This document shows, one piece after another, positions 18,393-25,231 of a stretch of 64,000 nucleotides of DNA. Made by a program: the position numbers and the translations under genes. Each line of letters starts with the position of its first letter. The first letter of the stretch is position 1. This DNA is from Blastochloris tepida (GTDB taxonomy: Bacteria > Pseudomonadota > Alphaproteobacteria > Rhizobiales > Xanthobacteraceae): positions 1,414,001 to 1,478,000 of the forward strand of contig NZ_AP018907.1 of NCBI RefSeq assembly GCF_003966715.1, read 5' to 3'. Under the pieces are notes generated by a model. That model was not told the DNA's origin. It worked only from the letters and a program-made list of their open reading frames with translations, and did no database searches.

Positions 18393-19945
18393 GGCTGGAC
18401 CTTTCTCAGGCTGCGGGGCTTGGCGAGCCGGGCTGGCGCGCGAGCCCGACCAGAGGACCGCCCAACCATGCGCGCGCCTTCGCCGGCTCCGAGTAGGCCG
18501 TAGCCGAGCGCATCGGGCAGGTGCGAGTAGTCGTCCTTGCAGGGGAGGCGCTTGGACGCATCGTTGGATTTTTCGAGGAAGTATTTGCCGGCCATGGCCG
18601 CCTTGAGGCGCCGGCAGGCCGGGGAGAGCATGAAGCACGGGATGCCGTCCCGCATGTCCAACAGCAGGTTCTCGACAACCTCGATGCGGGTCTCGATGTT
18701 GTTGCCCTTGACCGGGGCCGGGCGGACGCGGAAGCCCTTGGCCTCAAACATATCGAAGGCCGTCACGTCATCGGCCTGCGTCCGGTCGCGGCCCTTCGGG
18801 TCGCCCCACAGCTCAAGCTCAAACCGATCTCCGAACCGGCGCTCGACCTCCGGCGCGAAATGGTCGGCGATGAACCGCCGGGCGCCGCAGTCGAACGCCT
18901 GGAGTTCGTACAGCACGACGACGCGGTGGTTGATCTTCTGGAAGAACACCGCCGCGGGCGACCTCCCGAAATCCAGGCCCACGAAAACGGGGCTGCCCTC
19001 GACGGGCTCCGGCATCTCGCGCATGACGTGGGTTTCGAGTCGGAACTGCGGCCACACCGGATCGCCGTCCGCGTAGATGGTCACGCGGTTCATGATGCGG
19101 CTGTCGATCCACGCCTTCGACTTGCCGCTGATCTTCGACATGTAGAAGGGCTTGCCGCCGACCTTCGCCAGCCAGCGCGTGTTCTCAGCCTTCGGGTTCG
19201 GCTTGTAGCCGCGCACGAGCCCGTCCGGCCCGATGTCCTCAAGCAGCCCGGGCGGCTGCATGAAGAACTTCCACTCGGCCGGCCATTTGGCCAGGGCGCG
19301 CTCCTGCTGCGTCCAATGCTCGGGGAACGGCACCTGCCCGGTCATGATGGCGACCCAATTCGCCTCGTCCTCCGGCGCGTTCATGTCCATGATGACGCCG
19401 CACCATTCCGTGCCGCCGTCCTTCACCGCAGGAAAGCGGCCGGCGCGGGAGTGCATTTCGTCAAATAGAACCTTGGGGATATACTGGCCTTCGTTGATGT
19501 AGAAGCCTGTATACTCTGCCGAGCGTAGCTTTCTGACGTCCTCCTCCTTGTCGAGCGCAAGGAAGTCGGCCTCCAAGATGACGTCGTCAATCTCAATCCG
19601 GTGGTAGAACGGCTTGGACCACTTCATTTTCCCGTAGACGTGCTCGGGAAACGTGTCCAACCACGTCCGAATGGTCGTGCCTTCGAGGTCGGGGTAGGTG
19701 TTGCGGACCACGGCCCAGCGCGAGTGCCGCCGGCCGGAGAGCCTGGAGAGGCGCTGTTCGCGCGCGTGCCGATAGATGCGGATATTGGCGGCCTTGGACT
19801 TCCCGGAGCCCATTGGACCCTGGATGATGGCCACCTCGGAATTGTCGAGCACGAAGTCGGCGAGGACCGCGCCGTCCGGCTCGTAGATGAGCCGGCCGTG
19901 CTGGTCCCGCTTCATGCCGACATCACTTGACGGGTCGCGGGCCAT
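18380..19945 (-). CDS. Terminase large subunit
   Basis: 521 residues from ATG 19945, with GGAGG 12 bases upstream; a GTG at 19966 would add seven residues. The ATPase domain has Walker A GPMGSGKS (about residues 43-50), a Walker B-like segment GFYINEGQYI and a coupling MNAPEDEANW. The nuclease domain has VGLDFGRSP (about 310) and LWGDPKGRDR, placing the acidic residues expected for an RNase H-like nuclease. It pumps and cuts DNA at the portal. C-terminal tail is Arg-rich. Confidence 0.9.
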   Translation of the reverse strand: MARDPSSDVGMKRDQHGRLIYEPDGAVLADFVLDNSEVAIIQGPMGSGKSKAANIRIYRHAREQRLSRLSGRRHSRWAVVRNTYPDLEGTTIRTWLDTFPEHVYGKMKWSKPFYHRIEIDDVILEADFLALDKEEDVRKLRSAEYTGFYINEGQYIPKVLFDEMHSRAGRFPAVKDGGTEWCGVIMDMNAPEDEANWVAIMTGQVPFPEHWTQQERALAKWPAEWKFFMQPPGLLEDIGPDGLVRGYKPNPKAENTRWLAKVGGKPFYMSKISGKSKAWIDSRIMNRVTIYADGDPVWPQFRLETHVMREMPEPVEGSPVFVGLDFGRSPAAVFFQKINHRVVVLYELQAFDCGARRFIADHFAPEVERRFGDRFELELWGDPKGRDRTQADDVTAFDMFEAKGFRVRPAPVKGNNIETRIEVVENLLLDMRDGIPCFMLSPACRRLKAAMAGKYFLEKSNDASKRLPCKDDYSHLPDALGYGLLGAGEGARMVGRSSGRARAPARLAKPRSLRKVQPWAR

Positions 19946-20219
19946 TTTGCGTATCGTCCTCCGCACACTCTGCGCACATATCGTGCATCAGCTTGGCGAC
20001 GCTCCCAACGCACGCGGCCATCGCGTCTCTGTAGCCGGCCCACCGGATCATGTAGCGGTCGTCGGCCATGTAGCCGGCGATGGCGACCGAGAGTAAGCGC
20101 CCCTCAAGGACGCGCTGCCGGGTCTGGTCCAGCGCGTTCAGCATGCGGGTCTGCTCCGGCGTCAGATCGTAGCCATTCTTGGCGCCTGGGGCGATGCTGA
20201 CGATCTTCTTGTCGGTCAA
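19923..20219 (-). CDS. Small hypothetical protein upstream of terminase
   Basis: 98 residues (MTDKKIVSIAPGAKNGYDLT). Helical, with an acidic Cys-containing end (HDMCAECAEDD). It overlaps the terminase start by 23 bases and the dCTP deaminase stop by four. Its position suggests a packaging accessory or a very small terminase partner, but I see no helix-turn-helix, so this is only context. Confidence 0.6.
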   Translation of the reverse strand: MTDKKIVSIAPGAKNGYDLTPEQTRMLNALDQTRQRVLEGRLLSVAIAGYMADDRYMIRWAGYRDAMAACVGSVAKLMHDMCAECAEDDTQNGPRPVK

Positions 20220-20713
20220 GGGTTGGGGCCTCCAGGCGCGTGCTCGATCTTGACCCCGTCGTCGGTCTCAAGGATCGCCGGCTGCGGGCCGGGCTTCTGG
20301 TCCTGGTACTTGCCGGAGTAGGGGCTGTCGGTCGGGCGCGTCAGCAGGTGAAAGATGATCTGCGCAATCGGCGTGCCGGCGGGGACGTGCAGCATGTCGC
20401 GCCCGTGGTAGGTCAGCTCCAGCGTCAGGAATCCGCGCCATCCGGGCTCGATCACGGTGTTCTGGACGAACAGGCCGCGCCGCGCCCAGGTGCTCTTGTC
20501 CTTCACGTAGGCCAGCACGTCGGCCGGCATCTTGAAATACTCGAAGGTGGCGCCGAGAACGACGGGCGAATCGTGGGCGAGCGTCACGCCGTTGCAGAGG
20601 CGGACGTCGTAGCCGGCCGGGCCGAGGCCGAAGGTCATGCCGTCGCAGCGCGTGCGCTCGTGAAACGGCGTGATGATGCCGCGCTCTCGGATGTCTTGGG
20701 CAGCGAGGATCAT
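20216..20713 (-). CDS. dcd: dCTP deaminase/dUTPase-family protein
   Basis: 165 residues from ATG 20713, with GGAG 11 bases upstream. Clear family motifs: GLGPAGYDVRL, VLAYVKDKSTWARRGL (K-D-K-S of the active site), VIEPGWRGFLTLEL, GTPIAQIIFHLLT and the C-terminal GKYQDQ. Deamination of dCTP feeds dUMP/dTTP synthesis, a common phage function. The Glu expected for the deaminase (here in the NTVIEPGWRG segment) is present, which favours deaminase over pure dUTPase. Confidence 0.85.
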   Translation of the reverse strand: MILAAQDIRERGIITPFHERTRCDGMTFGLGPAGYDVRLCNGVTLAHDSPVVLGATFEYFKMPADVLAYVKDKSTWARRGLFVQNTVIEPGWRGFLTLELTYHGRDMLHVPAGTPIAQIIFHLLTRPTDSPYSGKYQDQKPGPQPAILETDDGVKIEHAPGGPNP

Positions 20714-20717
20714 GCGC

Positions 20718-21194
20718 TCACTCCAGATCGGGGTCTTCGCGCCGAAGACGGCGCCGTTCGAGTTCGTTTTCGAGGAGGTAGTCGGGGTCGGGTGACGGCT
20801 TCTCGCCGGCATCCTCTGTCGGCTCGGCGAGGGCATCACGCAGCCGGCGGCCGGCGCCCATCATCATGCGGGATATGCCCATGTTGCTGTTGCAGTAGCA
20901 GCCGGCACCGGGTCGAGGCGCGCTCGACTTGCCGGTGACGAGGCAGTAGGCGCTACCGCAGCCGCCGATTTCGGTGGCCATTTCGTCGAACGCGGCGACA
21001 GCCGCGGAGACGCGCGCCTTGAGCGCTTCGAGTTCGCGCTCGCTACGCTCCAGTTGGACGATGCGCCGGGCGGCGTTCAGGACGTCTTGCTGGGCGAGGC
21101 GCATCCGGCGCTCGGCAAGATCGACGCGGGCATTGGTTGCGTCGGCCATGCCGCCGCCAAGCGGCCCGGCAATGACCGTGGTGTATTCCTGCAT
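20718..21194 (-). CDS. Hypothetical protein, coiled coil with Cys cluster
   Basis: 158 residues from ATG 21194, which overlaps the preceding stop (TGATG). An N-terminal coiled coil (DLAERRMRLAQQDVLNAARR onward) is followed by a cluster of four cysteines (GGCGSAYC...GAGCYCN), which may bind zinc, and an acidic tail. No family recognised. It is between the GapR-like gene and dCTP deaminase in the nucleotide/DNA-handling part of the operon. Confidence 0.65.
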   Translation of the reverse strand: MQEYTTVIAGPLGGGMADATNARVDLAERRMRLAQQDVLNAARRIVQLERSERELEALKARVSAAVAAFDEMATEIGGCGSAYCLVTGKSSAPRPGAGCYCNSNMGISRMMMGAGRRLRDALAEPTEDAGEKPSPDPDYLLENELERRRLRREDPDLE

Positions 21195-21493
21195 CACAGT
21201 CTCTCCAGGGCGGCGCGTCCAAGCGGCGTGTCGGCCAGCATGCCGAGTGCGGCCATGTAGGTCTCGACGATGGCCTCGTGCTCCTGGCGCTTGTCGCGGT
21301 CCTGCTTGCGCAGCCGGATGATTTCGCGAAGCGCCTTGACGTCGAAGCCGTTGCCCTTGGCCTCCGCGTAGATGTCCTTGATGTCGTCGGAGAGGGCCTT
21401 CTTCTCCTCCTCCAGCCGCTCGATGCGCTCGACCACAGCCTTGAGCTGGTCACGGGCGAAGGCGCCGGAGTTGTCGCCGAGTTCAGCGGGCAT
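21194..21493 (-). CDS. GapR/DUF2312-family nucleoid-associated protein
   Basis: 99 residues. [20 protein letters not shown], then [20 protein letters not shown] and [23 protein letters not shown] give an essentially complete DUF2312 signature. In Caulobacter GapR binds overtwisted AT-rich DNA ahead of replication and transcription. The phage copy is adjacent to ssb and may manage phage DNA or compete with the host protein; this is inference. Confidence 0.88.
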   Translation of the reverse strand: MPAELGDNSGAFARDQLKAVVERIERLEEEKKALSDDIKDIYAEAKGNGFDVKALREIIRLRKQDRDKRQEHEAIVETYMAALGMLADTPLGRAALERL

Positions 21494-21502
21494 GGTGCGT
21501 CC

Positions 21503-21934
21503 TCAGAAGGGGATTTCGTCGTCGAGGTCGGCGCTCGCCGGCCTCCTGGATGAGCGTGACGCCGGGCGGCTGTCCTCATGGGCATCGCCCTTCGGGTCGC
21601 CCAGCAACTCGATGTTGCCGCGGAAGCCGTCCAACACGATTTCGGTGGTCCAGCGGTCGCTGCCGGACTGGTCCTGCCATTTGCGGGTCTGGACCTCGCC
21701 AACCACAGCGAGCTTCGAGCCCTTGGTGACGTATCGCTCGATGAGCGTGACGAGGTGTTCGTTGAACACCACGACGTTGTGCCAGTGGACGACCTTCTTG
21801 CGCTCCCCGGTGGCTGGGTCTTTTGGGCCGGGGCGCGAGGTCGCCAGCGAGAAGCTGGCGATCTTGCTGCCACCGCGGGTCGCCCGGATTTCGGGGTCTT
21901 TCCCGACGTTGCCGATGAGGATGACGAGGTTCAC
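21503..21934 (-). CDS. ssb: Single-stranded DNA-binding protein
   Basis: 143 residues. OB-fold signature MNLVILIGNVGKDPEIRAT, then FSLATSRP, VVHWHNVVVFNEHL, KGSKLAVVGEVQTRKWQDQ. A short Ser/Arg linker ends in the acidic tip DLDDEIPF, which in bacterial SSBs recruits repair and replication partners. Phage-encoded, in the leftward operon with GapR-like and nucleotide enzymes. Confidence 0.95.
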   Translation of the reverse strand: MNLVILIGNVGKDPEIRATRGGSKIASFSLATSRPGPKDPATGERKKVVHWHNVVVFNEHLVTLIERYVTKGSKLAVVGEVQTRKWQDQSGSDRWTTEIVLDGFRGNIELLGDPKGDAHEDSRPASRSSRRPASADLDDEIPF

Positions 21935-21949
21935 GGGTCCGCCCTCTGC

Positions 21950-22624
21950 TCAGCGGATATGCTCGATGGCGCCATCCATCGGCTGAGTACGCCAGTCAGG
22001 CCACCTCCGCGTTTCGTTGCGCCTCTGCTTGCCAGCGAGCGCCATCGCAATCGCCTCGGGAGAATGGCCAGCTCGCCAAGCTCCATCGAATGCCAGCAGC
22101 GCGACGTCGATCCATTCCGTGACGTTGGATGGCTCGCTCTCGATCTCCGCCAGCTCCTTGCGGATGTGCTGAAGCACTCCTTTCGTGCGCGCGCCCGGAC
22201 CGAACGTGCGTTCACTAAATTCGCGCTGCCGGCGGAGGTGCTCGACGAGATCGAACTGCGGCGGCGAGACATACACTCGCTCGCCCGCGTTCTGGATGAC
22301 CTGCACTGCGCGGTCGTCCCACAACTCGATCATCGCGAAGTCTTTGGTGCAGGTGATCGGCAGGGGGCGGCCGAGGTGCTGCACCAACCAATTGGTGATG
22401 TGGATGAGGGCGCGCTGGGCGTCCATCATCCGGGCGGCAGTGCCGTCGTGCGAGACGCGCGCGGTGAAGATGCGCACGTCCTTGCCTTCGGAGAGCCATG
22501 CCTTCACGCGGTCGAGCATCGCCGGCACCGGCTCGCCGATATGGTCGATGCCCTTCCAGCCGTGGTATTCGGCAAGCGTGCCGTCGAGGTCCACACCAAT
22601 CCAACCTGACGCCGCCACGATCAA
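21950..22624 (-). CDS. HAD-like phosphatase fused to a MazG-like (DUF550) pyrophosphohydrolase
   Basis: 224 residues if started at TTG 22624, which overlaps the upstream stop (TTGA); GTG 22618 with GGGGG six bases upstream is an alternative. Residues 1-110 form a HAD unit: motif I GVDLDGTLAEY, motif II IFTARV, motif III/IV CTKDFAMIELWDDRA. Residues about 130-220 (QREFSERTFGP, LQHIRKELAEIESEP, TEWIDVALLAFDGAWRAG) carry the E-x-x-E and E-W-x-D metal motifs of DUF550/MazZ-type dATP/dGTP diphosphohydrolases. The pair could hydrolyse dNTPs then monophosphates. Substrate is inferred. Confidence 0.75.
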   Translation of the reverse strand: MIVAASGWIGVDLDGTLAEYHGWKGIDHIGEPVPAMLDRVKAWLSEGKDVRIFTARVSHDGTAARMMDAQRALIHITNWLVQHLGRPLPITCTKDFAMIELWDDRAVQVIQNAGERVYVSPPQFDLVEHLRRQREFSERTFGPGARTKGVLQHIRKELAEIESEPSNVTEWIDVALLAFDGAWRAGHSPEAIAMALAGKQRRNETRRWPDWRTQPMDGAIEHIR

Positions 22625-23076
22625 CCCCCAACCGAAGCGCAGGGGAGGCCCAACGCGGCCAGCGCGGCCGGCGGGATTTCGGCGGGCTCCTCCATGAAGA
22701 CCACCGTCAGCGTCTGGCCCGACGCGCGGGGCTCGGCGCCCATCGGAAGATCGAGGGGCGGGGTCCGGCTGTCGGAGCGCTCAATCGCCTCGGGCGTCAG
22801 CGCGAGCTTCAGCTCGTGGCCGAGCTTGTCGCGCTGGGCGATGGCATTCTCGGCGCGCTTCACCGCGATGCTGTGATCGACGATCAGCTTGTCGAGGCGC
22901 TGCTTCTTCGCGGTCTTGGCCGCCTTCACCAACTCGCCGCCGATCTTCTCGGCCTCGTTCGGGAACAGCTCGGCGAGCCGCAGGCGATTGTGCTTGCCGG
23001 AGTCGTCGCCGCTCGGCGTGACCTCGTCCAAGTATACAAAACCGGCGCGGACGGAAACCTCATGCTTGGACGTCAA
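22621..23076 (-). CDS. Hypothetical phage protein
   Basis: 151 residues from a TTG at 23076 that overlaps the upstream stop (TTGA) and has GGAG seven bases upstream. A middle helical, Lys-rich segment (GGELVKAAKTAKKQRLDKL) precedes an acidic, Pro-rich C-terminus (FMEEPAEIPPAALAALG). No family recognised. Co-translated with both neighbours by four-base overlaps. Confidence 0.6.
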   Translation of the reverse strand: MTSKHEVSVRAGFVYLDEVTPSGDDSGKHNRLRLAELFPNEAEKIGGELVKAAKTAKKQRLDKLIVDHSIAVKRAENAIAQRDKLGHELKLALTPEAIERSDSRTPPLDLPMGAEPRASGQTLTVVFMEEPAEIPPAALAALGLPCASVGG

Positions 23077-23279
23077 TTCCAATCTCCAATCTTCGTGAGC
23101 TTGCCAGCATCAAAGCTGAGCTTGCCGAAATGAACCGAACCCTCCTCGACCGCCTTTGTGGCCAGATCGAAGAACGTGTTCGCGTCGTCCAGCTCGTCGA
23201 AGGTGAAGCGCACGCACACCTCCGTCGCGCTGTCGAACTGCTCGACCGCGATGTTCGTGGAGCCCTTGAGCGCCGGCAT
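23073..23279 (-). CDS. Small hypothetical phage protein
   Basis: 68 residues from ATG 23279 (MPALKGSTNIAVEQFDSATE), coupled to the upstream gene by TGATG. Sequence is compact alpha/beta (VCVRFTFDELDDANTFFDLA). No family recognised. Confidence 0.6.
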   Translation of the reverse strand: MPALKGSTNIAVEQFDSATEVCVRFTFDELDDANTFFDLATKAVEEGSVHFGKLSFDAGKLTKIGDWN

Positions 23280-23503
23280 CACGCGAGCCCCAGGCGCTTG
23301 TTGGACACGGAGCGCCACCCCTTCGTCGGGTGCAGATAGCGCGTGTGGCCCGGCCGCTTGGGATCGGGGCCGACGTTCTTCGCGCACTTCGGGATGATGC
23401 TGTTCCACAGCCGCAGGCCGTGCGCGATTTCGAGCTGAAGGCGCGTGAGCGCCAGCGACGGGATTGCGTGCATCAGCGTCGGCGCCTCTTTGATGTAGGC
23501 CAA
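23279..23503 (-). CDS. Small basic hypothetical protein, first gene of the leftward operon
   Basis: 74 residues from a TTG at 23503 with an excellent GAGGAGG five bases upstream. Basic, with LHPTKGWRSVSNKRLGLA at the end. First gene after the intergenic control region, so it sets the start of the leftward transcript. Function unknown. Confidence 0.6.
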   Translation of the reverse strand: MAYIKEAPTLMHAIPSLALTRLQLEIAHGLRLWNSIIPKCAKNVGPDPKRPGHTRYLHPTKGWRSVSNKRLGLA

Positions 23504-23514
23504 TCGAACCTCCT

Positions 23515-23560
23515 CAACCAGAAACCACCATTATGGCTACCATGACGATGGTGGAAGGCG
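23515..23560 (-). promoter_or_regulatory. Probable leftward operon promoter/operator
   Basis: The sequence upstream of the leftward operon has an inverted repeat (CCACCAT at 23525-23531, ATGGTGG 16 bases further on) with an embedded CATAAT that could be a -10 box. No good -35 is obvious at the right spacing. The CCA-rich arms recall the operators around the repressor at 32.3 and 33.1 kb, so repressor control is possible. Confidence 0.4.
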
Positions 23561-23585
23561 CAATCCAGGAGCTACCAGAGGCGAC

Positions 23586-23629
23586 CAAAAAATAATCCAG
23601 CCCCTCACCCAGAAAGATGGTCGGGCTGG
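23586..23629 (-). terminator. Strong rho-independent terminator (leftward)
   Basis: Read leftward, CCAGCCC and GGGCTGG (23623-23629 with 23597-23603) form a 7-bp GC stem followed by ATTATTTTTT. It ends transcription of the 23817-24380 gene before the main leftward operon starts. Between it and 23816 I see only G/C-rich, non-coding sequence. Confidence 0.75.
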
Positions 23630-23816
23630 TGGTGAGCGACCCCGGATGTTTTGGACGGGAAAATTGCGTGGGGGAGGGAGGAGGTCGATGATGGCGACCC
23701 GGTTTTTGCCCCCACCCCCTCGACCCGGCCGCCGCGGTGGGCGAGCCCGCCCCGGGACGTCGCGCTGTGCGGCCGGCGGGCGGGGCAGGGCGCCGCCGCC
23801 CCATGCCGATTGCCGC

Positions 23817-24380
23817 TCAGTCGTCGCCCTCATCCGATTGGACGTCGGCGCTAGACGGTGTTCGCCCGTCGTCAGGGTGAACGGCAGGCAGTTGGATCAA
23901 GGGCTTAGCCTCGGTTGCCCGGAGATGCGGTGTCTCTGGTCCGCGCTCTCGAACAACGATCACATAGCCGGCCGAAGGTGTTCCGGGCGCCTGCGCAGCC
24001 TGCCCCTCAGACTCCAGACGCTCCGCGTCATGTAGAAGCGTCTTTGCGGCAGTAACTGCGGCGAGCGGGTGCTTCCCGTCTCTGATCTCAGCGAGACGAT
24101 GGACAGTCCGCGCGACCTCAGACCTGCGACGAACCTTCACAGCCTCCCGATAGGCCGCCAGGAAGTCAGCATCTGCGAGCAGCCGGAAGGACTGACGGTC
24201 GGACAGTTCGGCTAATACGGCCGCATCACGCCGCGTCAGGCCGTCCCACACCAGATGGATCAAGAACCGCTCCGCCTTGCGTCCAAGCTTGCGCCCGGAA
24301 GGCCCTCGCGTCGTCGGCAGCAGGCCTTCACCGTCACCGTCCTGCGTCGCTCTCGCGATCACCTGCACCCCGCCGCCCAT
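23817..24380 (-). CDS. HTH-containing phage protein, possible small terminase subunit
   Basis: 187 residues from ATG 24380 with AGGAGG upstream; the open frame extends further but the N-terminal extension is low-complexity. Core: GRKAERFLIHLVWDGLTRRD followed by VLAELSDRQSFRLLADADFL, then a helical AYREAVKVRRRSEVARTVHR and AVTAAKTLLHDAERLE. This HTH plus helical bundle resembles small terminase and related phage DNA-binding proteins. It stands alone, with its own terminator, several kb from the large subunit, so a regulator is the alternative. Confidence 0.6.
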   Translation of the reverse strand: MGGGVQVIARATQDGDGEGLLPTTRGPSGRKLGRKAERFLIHLVWDGLTRRDAAVLAELSDRQSFRLLADADFLAAYREAVKVRRRSEVARTVHRLAEIRDGKHPLAAVTAAKTLLHDAERLESEGQAAQAPGTPSAGYVIVVRERGPETPHLRATEAKPLIQLPAVHPDDGRTPSSADVQSDEGDD

Positions 24381-24850
24381 CGCCTCGCCCTCCTGTCGCG
24401 CATCGCCCGCAGCCGCTTGCGCGCTGGCGCGCTGCGCTGGTCCTCGCTCGCTTCGCTCACTGTGGAATGCGTGCAGCGTCCTGCCGGGAGCGGAGGGAGG
24501 CAACGCACTCCGAGCCGGAGGCTTCATGCGCCGTCCGAGCGTCTGGCGTTAGTCCATTGGACCCGGCCGCGTTTCCGACTTGCTCACAGCCGGCCCGAGG
24601 CCCTTGACAGAATCCGGCACGGTTCTTGCGCAAGCGATCTTGAGCCGACGCGCCCCAGCGCCACCCCGAGGAGGCGCGGGGCTTGGTCATCGTTGCGCCC
24701 GACACCATCGCAACCAGGCGCAGCCCGCGGCCCTGTCCAACGCCCGCCGGCCACCAACCAGCACCACCGCAAACCCCTTGCGGCCGCTCGCTTTTGAACC
24801 CGGCCGGACGGCGGTTCGACACCACCCCGGCAACCAGCTCAGGCCGCCCC
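24381..24850. other. Non-coding control region between divergent blocks
   Basis: About 470 bases without a credible gene on either strand: open frames here are Arg/Pro-rich and lack ribosome-binding sites. A TTGACA at 24604 is followed at 17 bases by TGCGCA rather than a -10, so I do not call it. Two GTCCAA copies lie here, at 24557 (inverted) and 24735. Confidence 0.5.
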
Positions 24851-24902
24851 GTCCAACTATTTTTGACAGAGCGTCCAACTATCGCTTTACAAGCATGCTT
24901 GT
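24851..24902 (+). promoter_or_regulatory. Early rightward promoter with palindromic operator and direct repeats
   Basis: TTGACA at 24863-24868, 17-base spacer, TTTACA at 24886-24891. The perfect palindrome ACAAGCATGCTTGT (24889-24902) covers the -10 and start point and is a likely operator. GTCCAACTAT occurs twice, at 24851-24860 and 24873-24882, 22 bases apart (two helical turns), flanking the -35. It reads into the 24962 gene. Confidence 0.75.
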
Positions 24903-24914
24903 TGATTGGTAGTG

Positions 24915-24961
24915 AGAAGGCATGCCGTTGGCAGACGGCCCCACCACCTGGAGACACCACC
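24915..24961 (+). promoter_or_regulatory. Leader hairpin 1 (TGGCAG loop) before ribosome-binding site
   Basis: GCCGT-TGGCAG-ACGGC (24924-24939) forms a 5-bp stem with loop TGGCAG, followed by CCCACCACCTGGAG and ATG at 24962. The same loop with a different, longer stem precedes the next gene. Confidence 0.55.
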
Positions 24962-25180
24962 ATGCTTAACCTCTTCGTCGGCTCCACCTTCCTCCGCCTC
25001 GACACCCCCGCCTACGTGTTCGTTGTGGGCCTCAACCGCTACGGCCGCCTTTCCGTCCGCGTTGGCGCCAAGGACGCCGGCCGCATCCGCGACGTTGGCG
25101 ACTTCTGGTTCAGCACCCCTGCCGGCGCGCGCGGCTTCATTGAAGCGGCTTGCCGCGGCGCCGCCCTCCGCAACCGCTGA
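24962..25180 (+). CDS. Small hypothetical protein, first gene of early block
   Basis: 72 residues from ATG 24962, GGAG 12 bases upstream. MLNLFVGSTFLRLDTPAYVF then VVGLNRYGRLSVRVGAKDAG suggests a compact beta-rich fold ending in an amphipathic helix. No family recognised. Next to the MoxR-like ATPase and with a related leader, so possibly linked in regulation. Confidence 0.65.
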   Translation: MLNLFVGSTFLRLDTPAYVFVVGLNRYGRLSVRVGAKDAGRIRDVGDFWFSTPAGARGFIEAACRGAALRNR

Positions 25181-25183
25181 CGA

Positions 25184-25231
25184 GAGAAGGGCGCCGCTGG
25201 CAGGCGGCGCCCACTACCTGGAGCCGCCATA
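25184..25231 (+). promoter_or_regulatory. Leader hairpin 2 (TGGCAG loop) before ribosome-binding site
   Basis: GGGCGCCGC-TGGCAG-GCGGCGCCC (25189-25212) forms a perfect 9-bp stem with the same TGGCAG loop as leader 1, followed by ACTACCTGGAG and ATG at 25232. The closing pair differs from leader 1 (C-G versus T-A), a compensatory change. Confidence 0.6.

Noticed and set aside
20216..22624. Z-base (diaminopurine) genome system
   Set aside because: MazZ-like domain and dCTP deaminase are present, but no PurZ or DpoZ-type gene is visible.
24604..24635. Possible rightward promoter TTGACA
   Set aside because: No acceptable -10 at 16-18 bases; kept only the 24863 promoter.
24381..24961. Several 90-180 residue frames
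   Set aside because: Repetitive Arg/Pro/Ala composition, no ribosome-binding site, cover the early promoter.
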